DNA of 42,993 bases from JALHUB01 sp050010555 (GCA_050010555.1 JBEKKV010000013.1:1-42993); one strand, 5' to 3'; positions 17,867 through 26,075 are shown, counted from the first letter of the stretch. Notes: generated by a model from the sequence alone, not told the origin. Translations and numbers: made by a program.

Positions 17867-17895
17867 AGTATACCGGCAGCGCACCTCGTTGTCAA
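17867..17895 (-). promoter_or_regulatory. Sigma-70-type promoter of the ilv operon
   Basis: On the minus strand TTGACA (17895-17890) and TATACT (17872-17867) are separated by 17 bases. The predicted start near 17860 places the T-box at the 5' end of the transcript. Confidence 0.85.
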
Positions 17896-17915
17896 CGCGG
17901 CAGCCGCCGATCCGG

Positions 17916-18551
17916 CTACGGATGCGTCGGCGAGAGGATCATTGATTCCACGACCTTCATCACCTCGCTTCGCACGTCTGGAGTTGGGGTGGCATCTGTC
18001 TGCCAGTCGAAGCTAGCAGTGAAAAGTCTATCGTTGGCTGTCCACTGGCAAAACAATTCCGCCCCCCCGGCTGGCTCAAGTTCGCAGGAGACATCGGTAT
18101 TGCCGATTTGTTGCGTAGGCAGTGCCACGAGAATACAAGACGTACTGCAGATGCTCTCGGAGATGTATATGGAAGGCGTTTCCTTTCGGTTCGATCTCAG
18201 CTGAATCGACTCCTCTGGCCCCCCTGTTGAAGACTGAGCAAGTGCGTCCAACCGTATGTCCCCGGGTACCCCTGCCGGCAAGTACGAGGGAAACTCGAAC
18301 GAGAAACCGCCCATCCTTTCCATGTCCTGAATGCTCGGTGCGGGGACCGCGGTCGGTCCGCCGACCGGTTCTCTTTTCATGTCGACCTGAAAAGCCAGCC
18401 AATCTACGCTGCTTCCGTCGCTGGGTGACGATGCCGAGGGAGAAGGCCGCGAGGACGGCGTTGGTTGTGCTACCGACGAAGACCCGCACGCCTGCAGAAG
18501 AGCGAACAGGGTCAAGAACGCCAGCGCGCCGGAGACGAACCTCGCATGCAT
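17916..18551 (-). CDS. Lipoprotein of unknown function
   Basis: This 211-residue protein begins with a signal ending in a lipobox-like LLQAC, then a Ser/Pro-rich linker and a globular part. The globular part contains FSFEFPSYLPAGVPG, several cysteines (SICSTSC) and a C-terminal SEVMKVVESMI segment. It is expected on the outer face of the membrane. The FPSYLPAG stretch resembles domains in other lipoproteins of unknown role, but I do not recognise a family firmly. ATG 18551 is preferred over 18584 because GGAGG lies six bases upstream. It is divergent from the M16 peptidase. Confidence 0.7.
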   Translation of the reverse strand: MHARFVSGALAFLTLFALLQACGSSSVAQPTPSSRPSPSASSPSDGSSVDWLAFQVDMKREPVGGPTAVPAPSIQDMERMGGFSFEFPSYLPAGVPGDIRLDALAQSSTGGPEESIQLRSNRKETPSIYISESICSTSCILVALPTQQIGNTDVSCELEPAGGAELFCQWTANDRLFTASFDWQTDATPTPDVRSEVMKVVESMILSPTHP

Positions 18552-18673
18552 CCCGCTCCTCCAGGACGTTCGATTGTGATTCATTATCTCACCGCTGTCA
18601 ACGCCGCATGACTGCGCATGCCCCTCTGCATTATGATGAGAAGGAACACCACTCTCGACTCTGGAGGGAACCC

Positions 18674-19945
18674 ATGACCACTACCTGGCAGATCGATACC
18701 CTGGACAACGGACTCCGCGTCGTCACCACCCCCATGCCGACCGCCCAGTCCGCCAACGTCTGCATCTTCGTCGGCGTCGGCTCCCGCATGGAGGACCGAC
18801 GCGTCAACGGCATCTGCCACTACCTGGAGCACATGCTCTTTAAGGGCAGCGCCAAGCGGCCCACCGCCCAGGCCATCTCCGAAGCAATCGAAGGCGCCGG
18901 CGGCGCGCTCAACGCCTTCACCGACAAAGAAATGACCGGCTACTGGGCGCACGTCCCCTTCGACCGCCTGGACCTCGCCATCGACGTCCTGGCGGACATG
19001 GTGCGCAACCCCCTCCTCGACGGCGCCGAGATCGACCGCGAGCGCACGGTGGTCGAGCAGGAGATCCGCCGCGCGCACGACCAGCCGGCGGCCTGGACGT
19101 CGGAGCTCCTCTCCCGCGCCTGCTACGGCGACCAACCGATCGGCTGGCCCATCGCCGGCACGGAGGAGACGGTCGAAGCGATCAGGCGCGACGACTTCGT
19201 GGAGCACACCGCGAAGTGGTATCTGCCGAAGAACATCGTCGTCGCCGTCGCCGGCAACACGACCGCCGAGCAGGTGCTGGCGCTCATCGCGGAGCGCACC
19301 GCCGATCTGGAGAGCCGCTCGCTGCCGCCCATCGCGGCCTCAACGCCGGGCCTGCCGCCGGACCGCGTCCAGGTCGAGTCGCGCGACACCGACCAGTCGA
19401 ATCTCGCGTACGGCCTCCGCGCCCTCTCCCACACTGATCCGGACCGGTACGCCCTCACCATCCTCAACACGCTGCTCGGTCGCGGAATGAGCTCACGCCT
19501 GTTCAAAGAGGTGCGCGAGCGCCGCGGCCTCGCCTACTCCGTCGGCTCGTCGGTCAGCCGCCACCGCGACACGGGCTCGATGGCGGTCAGCGCCGGCGTC
19601 AGCCCCGAGAAGGTCGAGGAGGCCGGCAAGGTGATCCTGGAGCAGGTATTCAAGCTGGTCGACGAGCCGGTGCCGGAGGATGAGATGACCCGCGCCCGCG
19701 ACTTCACGATCGGCAACTTCCGCCTCGGCCTGGAGACGACGATGTCGCTGACGCAGTGGACCGGCGAGAACCTGATCGCGACAGGCGAGATCGAGCAGAT
19801 CGAGGACGTGGTCGCGAAGCTCCAGGCGATTACCAGCGACGACGTCCAGCGCGTCGCCAAACGTCTGTTCCGCCGCGACAACGTGGCTGTGGCGCTCGTC
19901 GGGCCGCGGGCAGACCCGGGCCTGCTGGAGAAGACGCTGCCCTAG
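18674..19945 (+). CDS. M16 family zinc peptidase (processing-peptidase-like)
   Basis: This 423-residue protein has the inverted zinc motif HYLEH (HxxEH) about residue 50-54, with the downstream Glu in RTVVEQEIRRAHDQP. The C-terminal half keeps the RGLAYSVGSSVS motif of the catalytic subunit type. No signal peptide is seen, so a cytosolic role is likely. Relatives often lie near polynucleotide phosphorylase or dUTPase genes, which are absent here. GGAGG sits seven bases before the ATG. An upstream TATGAT near 18632 could be the -10 element. It converges tail to tail with the next gene. Confidence 0.9.
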   Translation: MTTTWQIDTLDNGLRVVTTPMPTAQSANVCIFVGVGSRMEDRRVNGICHYLEHMLFKGSAKRPTAQAISEAIEGAGGALNAFTDKEMTGYWAHVPFDRLDLAIDVLADMVRNPLLDGAEIDRERTVVEQEIRRAHDQPAAWTSELLSRACYGDQPIGWPIAGTEETVEAIRRDDFVEHTAKWYLPKNIVVAVAGNTTAEQVLALIAERTADLESRSLPPIAASTPGLPPDRVQVESRDTDQSNLAYGLRALSHTDPDRYALTILNTLLGRGMSSRLFKEVRERRGLAYSVGSSVSRHRDTGSMAVSAGVSPEKVEEAGKVILEQVFKLVDEPVPEDEMTRARDFTIGNFRLGLETTMSLTQWTGENLIATGEIEQIEDVVAKLQAITSDDVQRVAKRLFRRDNVAVALVGPRADPGLLEKTLP

Positions 19946-19948
19946 CCG

Positions 19949-20704
19949 TCAACGCGTGTCCGTCGCGACGTTGTCCAGCATCCACTGGTAGCGCACAGGC
20001 GAAAGCTGCTGGAGCTGTTGCGGGTCGTAGAAGAACAGCGCGAAGGAGTTCGCGTAGTCCTCCAGCGGGTCGTTGTTCGACATGAACTGCCACACCTGCG
20101 GGCCGTTGTAGGCGAAGCTGAGCTGCGTCTGGTCGACGGCCGCGGCGACTTCGGCGTCGCTGCTGAGCAGGGTCCAGCCGGTGGCGGCCATGAAATCGCG
20201 CATCTCCTCCTGGAAAAACACCCACGCATAGCGCCCCGGCGGCGTCATCCGGAGCTGATAGGCGTGCCCGAGCTCGTGGAGGACGGTTAACGTTCCCTGG
20301 TCCGGATAGAGGACGAGCTCATTGCGGCCATCGTTGTTCGAGTAGAAGTTGGCGCCGCTGGAGTACACCTTGCTCCCCGACATCGTGCGCGATTCGTCGT
20401 TCGACAGGATGTAGAGGGGGCCGTAGATGCGGCTCCCAAGCTGATTGACGACGTGCGTCGGCAGGCGCCCCAGAGCGTCAAGGATGGTGTTGAGGCTGGC
20501 ATCGTCCCACGTCTGGCCGTCCGTCACGATTTCGACCCCGTAGGCGTCGTGGGCCTGCTGCACCTGGCAGACCGGCGTGGCGGCCGTCAGAAGGGGCAGG
20601 AAGGCGAACAGGGCCAGGAGGCCGAAAAGACCCCGCGGCATCAGAAGGCGCGGCGCAAGCCGTCTCAGGCGTTTCAGCGCTGGCCCTGGCCGTCTTTTGA
20701 ACAT
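19949..20704 (-). CDS. Secreted HExxH metalloprotease-like protein
   Basis: This 251-residue protein has a basic N-terminus and a long hydrophobic signal segment (LLALFAFLPLLTAATPVC). The mature part contains HELGHAYQL, a zinc HExxH site, and about 70 residues later EDYANSFALFFY, whose Glu could be the third ligand as in gluzincins. The whole fold is not one I can name. It is probably an exported peptidase or peptidase-like protein. The ATG at 20704 is preceded by GGAG inside a long hairpin. The GTG at 20731 is an alternative start with a weaker site. Confidence 0.65.
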   Translation of the reverse strand: MFKRRPGPALKRLRRLAPRLLMPRGLFGLLALFAFLPLLTAATPVCQVQQAHDAYGVEIVTDGQTWDDASLNTILDALGRLPTHVVNQLGSRIYGPLYILSNDESRTMSGSKVYSSGANFYSNNDGRNELVLYPDQGTLTVLHELGHAYQLRMTPPGRYAWVFFQEEMRDFMAATGWTLLSSDAEVAAAVDQTQLSFAYNGPQVWQFMSNNDPLEDYANSFALFFYDPQQLQQLSPVRYQWMLDNVATDTR

Positions 20705-20705
20705 A

Positions 20706-20753
20706 AAACCGGCAACCTCCGACTCGATCACTCGAATCTGCTGTTGCCGGTTT
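20706..20753 (-). promoter_or_regulatory. Long hairpin enclosing the ribosome binding site
   Basis: On the minus strand AAACCGGCAAC pairs perfectly with GTTGCCGGTTT (11 bp). Inside it GATTCG can pair with CGAGTC. The GGAG Shine-Dalgarno lies in the internal loop between the two stems and the start codon follows directly. Such a fold could hide the site and act as a translational switch. Confidence 0.55.
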
Positions 20754-21081
20754 CACCACTGGCTCGCCGAGGTCTCGGTGACCATGCGACCTGTCTGCCG
20801 CAGGCACGGCCTGCCGCAGGTTGCCGCCACGTCCCCACAAGAGGACACGCCCTCGGTTCAGCGCCTCAACAGAGTGTCGTGGGTTCGGCTGCGCGCCTCT
20901 CCCACTAAGAAAGAACGGCCGCCGCTGATGGCCGTTACAATCCCTGCGAGGACTGTCATATTCGCTCGCCCGTGTTCTTCACGCTTCTTGCACGCGCTTC
21001 AATGCGCGAATCACGCTTCCGGCATCTCCCTGATCTATGTTGGAGGGTCGGAAGGATGCTGAGAGAACAAGGAGAACTGAA
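20754..21081 (-). other. Structured intergenic region of unknown class
   Basis: This 328-base gap between divergent genes holds a terminator-like hairpin on the minus strand (20936-20914) followed by CTTTCTT. It also has a 10-base direct repeat CTGCCGCAGG at 20795 and 20811. A minus-strand transcript could be stopped at the hairpin or read through into the secreted protease gene, the layout of an attenuator or riboswitch. I could not match it to a known aptamer. Confidence 0.35.
20905..20936 (-). terminator. Terminator-like hairpin AACGGCC/GGCCGTT
   Basis: A 7-bp perfect stem with a 9-base loop is followed on the minus strand by CTTTCTTAG. It lies about 210 bases upstream of the secreted protease start, with no gene before it on that strand. 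Confidence 0.5.
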
Positions 21082-21351
21082 ATGTCGGATTACCTGATTG
21101 AGTCCACCCATACGCCTGAGGAGTGTCTGCTCGAGCTAGACACAATAGTCCAACAAGACCCGCAAGTGTTCGATACTCTCGAATTTGGCTGTCTGTCCGG
21201 GGATCACCGCGCCGTGGCGATAGTGAAGGCGGAGAGCGAGTCGCAGGCGCTGGGCTTCGTGCCCGCCAGCCGTCGCAGCCGAGCGAAGGTCACACCGCTA
21301 ACGAAGTTCACGCCGGAGGATATCCGCAAGGCGCACGAAGCGCACATGTAG
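21082..21351 (+). CDS. Small conserved-looking protein of unknown function
   Basis: This 89-residue protein starts MSDYLIESTHTPEECLLELD and contains GCLSGDHRAVAIVKAESESQA and a C-terminal KFTPEDIRKAHEAHM. The alternating strand-helix pattern suggests a small ferredoxin-like or dimeric alpha-beta-barrel fold. I believe similar proteins occur widely but I cannot assign a name or activity. AAGGAG lies eight bases before the ATG. A strong hairpin follows the gene. It is apparently monocistronic, divergent from the secreted protease gene. Confidence 0.75.
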   Translation: MSDYLIESTHTPEECLLELDTIVQQDPQVFDTLEFGCLSGDHRAVAIVKAESESQALGFVPASRRSRAKVTPLTKFTPEDIRKAHEAHM

Positions 21352-21394
21352 ACGCCGCGCCGCATGGCGAGGTCCCTGCCCGTCGCGCTAACGC

Positions 21395-21426
21395 CGATTG
21401 CCGCTGGAACGCTCCGGCGGCAATCG
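21395..21426 (+). terminator. Hairpin CGATTGCCGC/GCGGCAATCG after small gene
   Basis: A perfect 10-bp stem with a 12-base loop begins 44 bases after the stop at 21351. Only a weak T-containing stretch follows, so it may be a terminator or an mRNA-stabilising structure. Confidence 0.45.
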
Positions 21427-21598
21427 CCTATATTTGGCGCCGCCAGTTCCAGACCCACACCCACTTGCCGGATAGCATGTCGACGATTCTAGCGCCGTCG
21501 TGCGCCGTTTCCAACGCGAAAGTGGCACCCCCGACGCGGCACGGCGCCGGTGCAGTGAATCGAGGTCAAATTGCGTTCTACGACGTCGGCGGAATCAG

Positions 21599-22033
21599 TC
21601 AGGCATCGTCCTTGAGCTCATTCAGCCATTCAACGATCCTGTTCCTGATCTCCTCTCGAACCTTGCGGGTCTGTTCGAGTCTTTGTTCCCGTGTGCCTTC
21701 AAAACCAGCCGGATCGGCAAAGGGCCAGTGCAACCTTTGGGTTAACCCTGGAAAGACGGGGCACTTCGCCGCGGCTTCATCGCAGACAGTGACCACATGT
21801 GTGTAAAGCTTACCCTGAGCGAACAGCTCAAACACGCTCTGGGGTTTGTTGCCACTGATGTCCAGACCCACTTCCCGCATGACTTCCACGGCCAGAGGGT
21901 TTAGTGGTGTCGGTTCCAGACCGGCACTTTCGACCTCAAAGGTATCGCCGCCGAGTTCCTTCAAGAAGGCCTCGGCCATCTGACTGCGAGCGCTATTGTG
22001 TTCGCATATAAACAACACGCGTCTTCTATTCAT
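21599..22033 (-). CDS. arsC: Arsenate reductase, LMW-phosphatase type
   Basis: This 144-residue protein has the phosphate-loop CEHNSARSQ near the N-terminus (Cys10) and VCDEAAAKCP carrying a second and third cysteine six residues apart near position 83-90. This triple-cysteine relay is the thioredoxin-coupled ArsC pattern of Gram-positive-type bacteria. It reduces arsenate to arsenite, which the neighbouring Acr3 exports. AAGGAGA precedes the ATG. It is the last gene of arsR-acr3-arsC. Confidence 0.92.
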   Translation of the reverse strand: MNRRRVLFICEHNSARSQMAEAFLKELGGDTFEVESAGLEPTPLNPLAVEVMREVGLDISGNKPQSVFELFAQGKLYTHVVTVCDEAAAKCPVFPGLTQRLHWPFADPAGFEGTREQRLEQTRKVREEIRNRIVEWLNELKDDA

Positions 22034-22085
22034 CGTTCTCCTTCATTGTTCGATTCGCGGGCACGCACCGCATTGTAGGAGAGCT

Positions 22086-23210
22086 TCAAGGCTCCGCTTC
22101 AGGTTCTGCTGTGAGGTGTGCCCGGTGGAGCGCTGACCCGTCGCTGGCGAAGAAGTACTTGCGAGCCCAGAGCGCGACGTATACCAGCGATATGAGCACC
22201 GGCACCTCGATGAGCGGCCCAACGACCGCCGCCAGCGCCTGCCCTGACTGGATGCCGAACACACCAATCGCCACTGCTATCGCCAACTCGAAGTTGTTGC
22301 TAGCCGCAGTGAACGAAAGCGTCGCCGTCTCCGCATAGCGGAAGTGAAGACGCCACGACATCAGGAAAGACACGCTGAACATGATCAGGAAGTAGAGGAG
22401 CAGCGGTATGGCGATCCGAAGCACGTCAAACGGCACGTCGAGTATATACTGGCCCTTCAGCGCGAACATCACGACTATCGTGAACAGCAGTCCGACGATC
22501 GCCGTCGGACCCAGCTTTGGCATGAGCACGCCCTCGTACCACTCGCGTCCCTTGCGCCGAATGCCGATGTAGCGCGTCAGCATCCCTGCTATCAGAGGTA
22601 CGCCGAGGAAGATGAGCACGCTTCTCGCCACTTCCCAGAAGCTGATGTGCACTTCGGAGGCGCTGCCGAACCAGGAACTGGCCACGCTCACGAAGAACCA
22701 GGCGTACAGCGAGTAGAAGAGTACCTGGAACACGGAGTTCAACGCCACCAGCACCGCCGCGTACTCGTTGTCGCCCTCGGCCAGCATGTTCCAAATGAGC
22801 ACCATGGCGATGCAGCGCGCCAACCCAACGATGATGAGCCCGGTCCGGTACTCCGGTTGGTCGGGCAAGAGTAGCCACGCGAGGGCGAACATGACGACGG
22901 GCCCCACGATCCAGTTCTGCACCAGCGAGACGCTGAACATCTTCCAGGCGCCCCTCACCTTGCCCAGCTCCTCGTAGCGGACTTTCGCAAGGACCGGGTA
23001 CATCATCCAGAGGAGGCCGATGGCGATAGGGATGGACGTGGTACCGATGCTTGCGGAGTTGATGGCGTCGGCGACGCTGGGGAAGAGCTTGCCGAGCGCT
23101 ACGCCGACGGCCATGGTCAGGATGATCCAGAGGGCGATAAACCTGTCGAGGAAGGAGAGCCGGCCGGTCACCCCTCGACGCCGTGCGGTTATCCCTGCTC
23201 CTGCTGTCAT
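22086..23210 (-). CDS. acr3: Arsenite efflux permease Acr3
   Basis: This 374-residue membrane protein has about ten hydrophobic segments and the Acr3 signature GLARCIAMVLIWNMLAEGD, whose cysteine is needed for transport. It also contains FTAASNNFELAIAVAIGVFG and VGPLIEVPVLI. It belongs to the bile/arsenite/riboflavin transporter superfamily and exports arsenite. It lies between arsR (34 bases upstream) and arsC. Confidence 0.94.
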   Translation of the reverse strand: MTAGAGITARRRGVTGRLSFLDRFIALWIILTMAVGVALGKLFPSVADAINSASIGTTSIPIAIGLLWMMYPVLAKVRYEELGKVRGAWKMFSVSLVQNWIVGPVVMFALAWLLLPDQPEYRTGLIIVGLARCIAMVLIWNMLAEGDNEYAAVLVALNSVFQVLFYSLYAWFFVSVASSWFGSASEVHISFWEVARSVLIFLGVPLIAGMLTRYIGIRRKGREWYEGVLMPKLGPTAIVGLLFTIVVMFALKGQYILDVPFDVLRIAIPLLLYFLIMFSVSFLMSWRLHFRYAETATLSFTAASNNFELAIAVAIGVFGIQSGQALAAVVGPLIEVPVLISLVYVALWARKYFFASDGSALHRAHLTAEPEAEP

Positions 23211-23244
23211 TCCGCGTCATCCTCGCGCGCGACGCCGGGCGAAT

Positions 23245-23625
23245 CTAGCGGCGTGAGCGACATACCTCTTCTGCACGGCGCCTGTCAGCGGGCGAGGTTT
23301 GCACGTCCAGCAGGGCAGCGAGGCGCTGGCGCAGTTCGGCGGCTGCCTCCTGATTGGCGCGGTAGAATATCCAGCGGCCGTCTTCATCGTCGCGGCGGCT
23401 CTCGACAAGGCGAGCGCGTCGCAGGGCCGCAAGGTGGTTGGAGACGAGCGACTGTGAAAGGCCCGTCGCGTCCTCGATCTCACAAACGCACAACTCAGAC
23501 TTGGAGAGCATTGAGAATATGCGGAGGCGGTTTTCATCGCCGAGTAATCGAAGGTATTCGGCGATGTTGCCTTCTTGGGATGCCCCGGCGGCTTGTGTGG
23601 TCCCCTTTAATATATGAACCATCAT
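23245..23625 (-). CDS. arsR: ArsR-type arsenite-responsive repressor
   Basis: This 126-residue winged-helix protein has the metal-binding ELCVCEIE motif (Cys46, Cys48) at the start of the recognition region, then SQSLVSNHLAALRRARLVESRRDDEDGRWIFYR. Arsenite binding to these cysteines releases the repressor from DNA. Translation probably starts at ATG 23625, although no Shine-Dalgarno is visible and a -10-like box lies only four bases upstream, suggesting a leaderless message. An inverted repeat covers the start codon. Confidence 0.92.
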   Translation of the reverse strand: MMVHILKGTTQAAGASQEGNIAEYLRLLGDENRLRIFSMLSKSELCVCEIEDATGLSQSLVSNHLAALRRARLVESRRDDEDGRWIFYRANQEAAAELRQRLAALLDVQTSPADRRRAEEVCRSRR

Positions 23626-23659
23626 TAATATGTTAAAGCGTGCGACTGACGCTGGTCAA
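23606..23659 (-). promoter_or_regulatory. arsR promoter and operator
   Basis: On the minus strand TTGACC (23659-23654) and TAACAT (23635-23630) are 18 bases apart, with the arsR ATG at 23625. The inverted repeat TTTAATATAT (23606-23615) and ATATGTTAAA (23628-23637) flanks the start codon and overlaps the -10. ArsR bound there would block initiation. Confidence 0.55.
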
Positions 23660-23678
23660 GGCCAGGTGTCCGCTTTGC

Positions 23679-23707
23679 TTGACCGCTCCTTAGGCCGCTC
23701 TTAGAAT
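23679..23707 (+). promoter_or_regulatory. Sigma-70-type promoter of coaE
   Basis: TTGACC (23679-23684) and TAGAAT (23702-23707) are 17 bases apart, 67 bases upstream of the coaE start. It is divergent from the arsR promoter. Confidence 0.7.
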
Positions 23708-23773
23708 GAACGTGCCTGGTTGGGCGCCGTGGGCCCGAAGCGACGGCGGCAGGAATGTCTCCTGGGCGGAGCG

Positions 23774-24385
23774 ATGATCACTATCGGTCTTACCGGCGGC
23801 ATCGGCAGCGGCAAGTCTACCGTCGCAAGAATGCTTTTCGACAAGGGCGCCGCGTTCGTGAACGCCGATCTCGTCGGCCACCGATCCTATCGCCGGGGTT
23901 CGGCGACCTACGACCGACTTGTTGAGACGTTCGGGCCCGAGATCGTCGGCGCGAACGGCGAGATCGACCGGCAGGCGCTCGGCCAGCGGGTCTTCGCCAA
24001 CCCGGAGGACCGGGAGCGGCTGAACGACATCGTCTGGCCTGCCATGGCCGAGATCATGGCGCGCGACCTGGAGGCGCTCCGCAGCAAAAACGAGCGCGTG
24101 GCAGTACTCGAGGCCGCAGTCCTGATCGAGGCTAGCTGGCAATGGCTGGTCGACGAAATCTGGGTGGTGGTCGCCAGTCCCGTGGTGGCGGCGCAGCGGT
24201 TGGAGGCGAAGGGGATTGCGCGGGAGCAAACGGAGGCGCGAATTCGGACTCAGCTTAGCAACGAAGAGCGGTGCCGTCAGTCCGACGTCATCGTCGAGAA
24301 CGACGGTACGCTGGCAGAGCTAGAGGAGCGGGTGCAGTCGTTGTGGGAGGCTCTCCAGGCTCGAATCGCTCAACGGAAGAATTGA
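23774..24385 (+). CDS. coaE: Dephospho-CoA kinase
   Basis: This 203-residue P-loop kinase opens MITIGLTGGIGSGKSTVARML. It has the adenylate-kinase-like NADLVGH segment, QRVFANPEDRERLNDIVWP and a Q-RL-AR lid segment (EAKGIAREQTEARI). It phosphorylates dephospho-CoA, the last step of CoA synthesis. GGGCGGAG lies just before the ATG, and the longer upstream in-frame extension is not supported. It is followed closely by the AAA ATPase gene. Confidence 0.93.
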   Translation: MITIGLTGGIGSGKSTVARMLFDKGAAFVNADLVGHRSYRRGSATYDRLVETFGPEIVGANGEIDRQALGQRVFANPEDRERLNDIVWPAMAEIMARDLEALRSKNERVAVLEAAVLIEASWQWLVDEIWVVVASPVVAAQRLEAKGIAREQTEARIRTQLSNEERCRQSDVIVENDGTLAELEERVQSLWEALQARIAQRKN

Positions 24386-24418
24386 TTCCCCACGCTGTTG
24401 TCCTCGAATGAGAACGTA

Positions 24419-25318
24419 ATGCCGAAACGAGCTCGATTGGTCGAAGGCGATTTCCGGCAGTATGCCGTAGAGGAATACTATGCGCTGAAGGAGCCCTATT
24501 ACCTGCCGATCGGCGACGAGGTGGCGCTCTTCAGCGCCGCCTTCAGCCAGCAGATACCCGTCCTCCTAAAAGGGCCGACCGGCTGCGGCAAGACCCGCTT
24601 CATCGAATACATGGCGTGGAAGCTGGGACGACCGCTCACCATAATCAAGGACGCTACCGACGGCGGTAGCGAGAAGACGCACGGCCTGCCGCTGGTCACT
24701 GTCGCCTGCCACGAGGACCTAACCGCCAGCGACCTTGTCGGGCGATACCTGCTGGAGGGCGATTCCACGCGCTGGATCGACGGCCCGCTGACCCGCGCGG
24801 TAAAGGCCGGCGCGATCTGCTATCTCGACGAGGTGGTGGAAGCGCGGAAGGACACGACTGTCCTGATTCATCCCCTAACGGACCACCGGCGCATCCTCCC
24901 GATCGAGAAGCGCGGTCAGATCCTGGAGGCGGCAGCCGGCTTTCTGCTTGTCATATCCTACAATCCCGGCTACCAGAGCGCGCTCAAAGACCTCAAGCAC
25001 AGCACGCGGCAGCGCTTCGTCGCCATGGAGTTCACGTACCCGAGTCGAGAGCAGGAAGCGCAGATCGTTGCCAGGGAATCCGGCGTCTCCGCGGAGGTTG
25101 CGGGCGAGCTGGCGAAGTTGGGCGAGAAGGTCCGTAATCTGAAAGAGCACGGCCTGGCCGAAGGCGTGAGCACACGGCTGCTCATCTACGCGGGCAAGCT
25201 GATCACGAAAGGCGTCTCGCCGCGGCAGGCCTGCCAATCCGCGGTCGTCTGGTCCCTCACGGACGACCTGGAGCTCCAACGCAGCATTGAAGAGGTCGTA
25301 TCATCCATTTTCGAGTGA
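24419..25318 (+). CDS. CbbQ/NorQ-type MoxR AAA+ ATPase
   Basis: This 299-residue AAA+ protein has Walker A GPTGCGKT (about residues 51-58), Walker B AICYLDEV, sensor-1 context VISYNPGYQ and the RQRF arginine-finger region. The N-terminal EEYYALKEPYYLPIGDE is typical of CbbQ/NorQ. Such ATPases work with a VWA protein (CbbO/NorD) to remodel or insert metal into a target enzyme. Its partner-like VWA gene lies 940 bases downstream, after a cyclophilin gene. No Rubisco or nitric-oxide reductase gene is present here, so the client is unknown. A TTG at 24398 is an alternative start. Confidence 0.88.
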   Translation: MPKRARLVEGDFRQYAVEEYYALKEPYYLPIGDEVALFSAAFSQQIPVLLKGPTGCGKTRFIEYMAWKLGRPLTIIKDATDGGSEKTHGLPLVTVACHEDLTASDLVGRYLLEGDSTRWIDGPLTRAVKAGAICYLDEVVEARKDTTVLIHPLTDHRRILPIEKRGQILEAAAGFLLVISYNPGYQSALKDLKHSTRQRFVAMEFTYPSREQEAQIVARESGVSAEVAGELAKLGEKVRNLKEHGLAEGVSTRLLIYAGKLITKGVSPRQACQSAVVWSLTDDLELQRSIEEVVSSIFE

Positions 25319-25331
25319 GGAGCGAAGAGAG

Positions 25332-26075
25332 ATGAAATCGTCTATACTCAAGATGTCGCTAGTCTTCGCCGTTGCGCCGGCTCTCATCCTGCTGGTGGCT
25401 TCGAGTTGTGGCGGAGGCAGCAGCAATACGGTGGCTACGCCAGGAAGCGCGGCCAAGGCGACTATTCCAGCGCAGCCGGGGCAGGTGATAGTCACGGGCA
25501 ATACTCCGACTCCCTCTTCGAGTCAGCTACCGCCGAGAACAGGTGACTTTGCGTCGCTTTGCACGAAGAGCAGCGCGAAGACGTTCGCCAAGGCGGATAC
25601 GGTCATCGACCCGAGCAAGAAGTACACGGCGACCCTCACCACGCAGAACGGCGCCATTGTAATCGAGCTGGAGCCAAACCTGGCTCCGGTTACAGTGAAC
25701 AGCTTCGTGTTCCTCGCGTGCAAAGGCTTTTACGATGGAACCACCTTCCACCGCGTGATAAGCGGGTTCATGGCGCAGGGCGGCGACCCGACCGGCACCG
25801 GCAGAGGCGGCCCCGGCTACACCATCCCGGACGAGTTCACATCGTCTTCGTTCGACAGGGGCACAGTGGCGATGGCGAACACGGGTCAGCCCAACAGCGG
25901 CGGGAGCCAGTTCTTCATCACCTTCGCGCCGCAGCCGCAGTTGAGCGGGGGATACACCGTCTTCGGCCAGGTCACCTCAGGCCTGGATGTGCTGGACAAG
26001 ATCACGCCGCGCGACCCGGCGACGGCGACGACGCCCGGCGACGAGATCGTGAGCATCACCGTGCAGGAGCACTAG
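25332..26075 (+). CDS. Lipoprotein cyclophilin-type peptidyl-prolyl isomerase
   Basis: This 247-residue protein has a signal ending in the lipobox LVASSC, a Thr/Pro/Ser linker, and from about residue 95 a cyclophilin domain. The domain shows FYDGTTFHRVISGFMAQGGDPTG, GTVAMANTG and GGSQFFITF, which include the active-site Arg and the usual core. It should speed proline isomerisation on the outer membrane face. GAGGAGCGAAGAGAG precedes the ATG. Its position between the AAA ATPase and its VWA partner is unusual. Confidence 0.9.
   Translation: MKSSILKMSLVFAVAPALILLVASSCGGGSSNTVATPGSAAKATIPAQPGQVIVTGNTPTPSSSQLPPRTGDFASLCTKSSAKTFAKADTVIDPSKKYTATLTTQNGAIVIELEPNLAPVTVNSFVFLACKGFYDGTTFHRVISGFMAQGGDPTGTGRGGPGYTIPDEFTSSSFDRGTVAMANTGQPNSGGSQFFITFAPQPQLSGGYTVFGQVTSGLDVLDKITPRDPATATTPGDEIVSITVQEH

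Noticed and set aside
18122..18673. In-frame upstream extension of the M16 peptidase
   Set aside because: It crosses the divergent lipoprotein gene, has no family match, and a good GGAGG-ATG lies at 18674.
20754..20905. Possible c-di-GMP or c-di-AMP riboswitch
   Set aside because: Some short motifs are reminiscent, but their order and the conserved cores do not match either aptamer, so I leave the class open.
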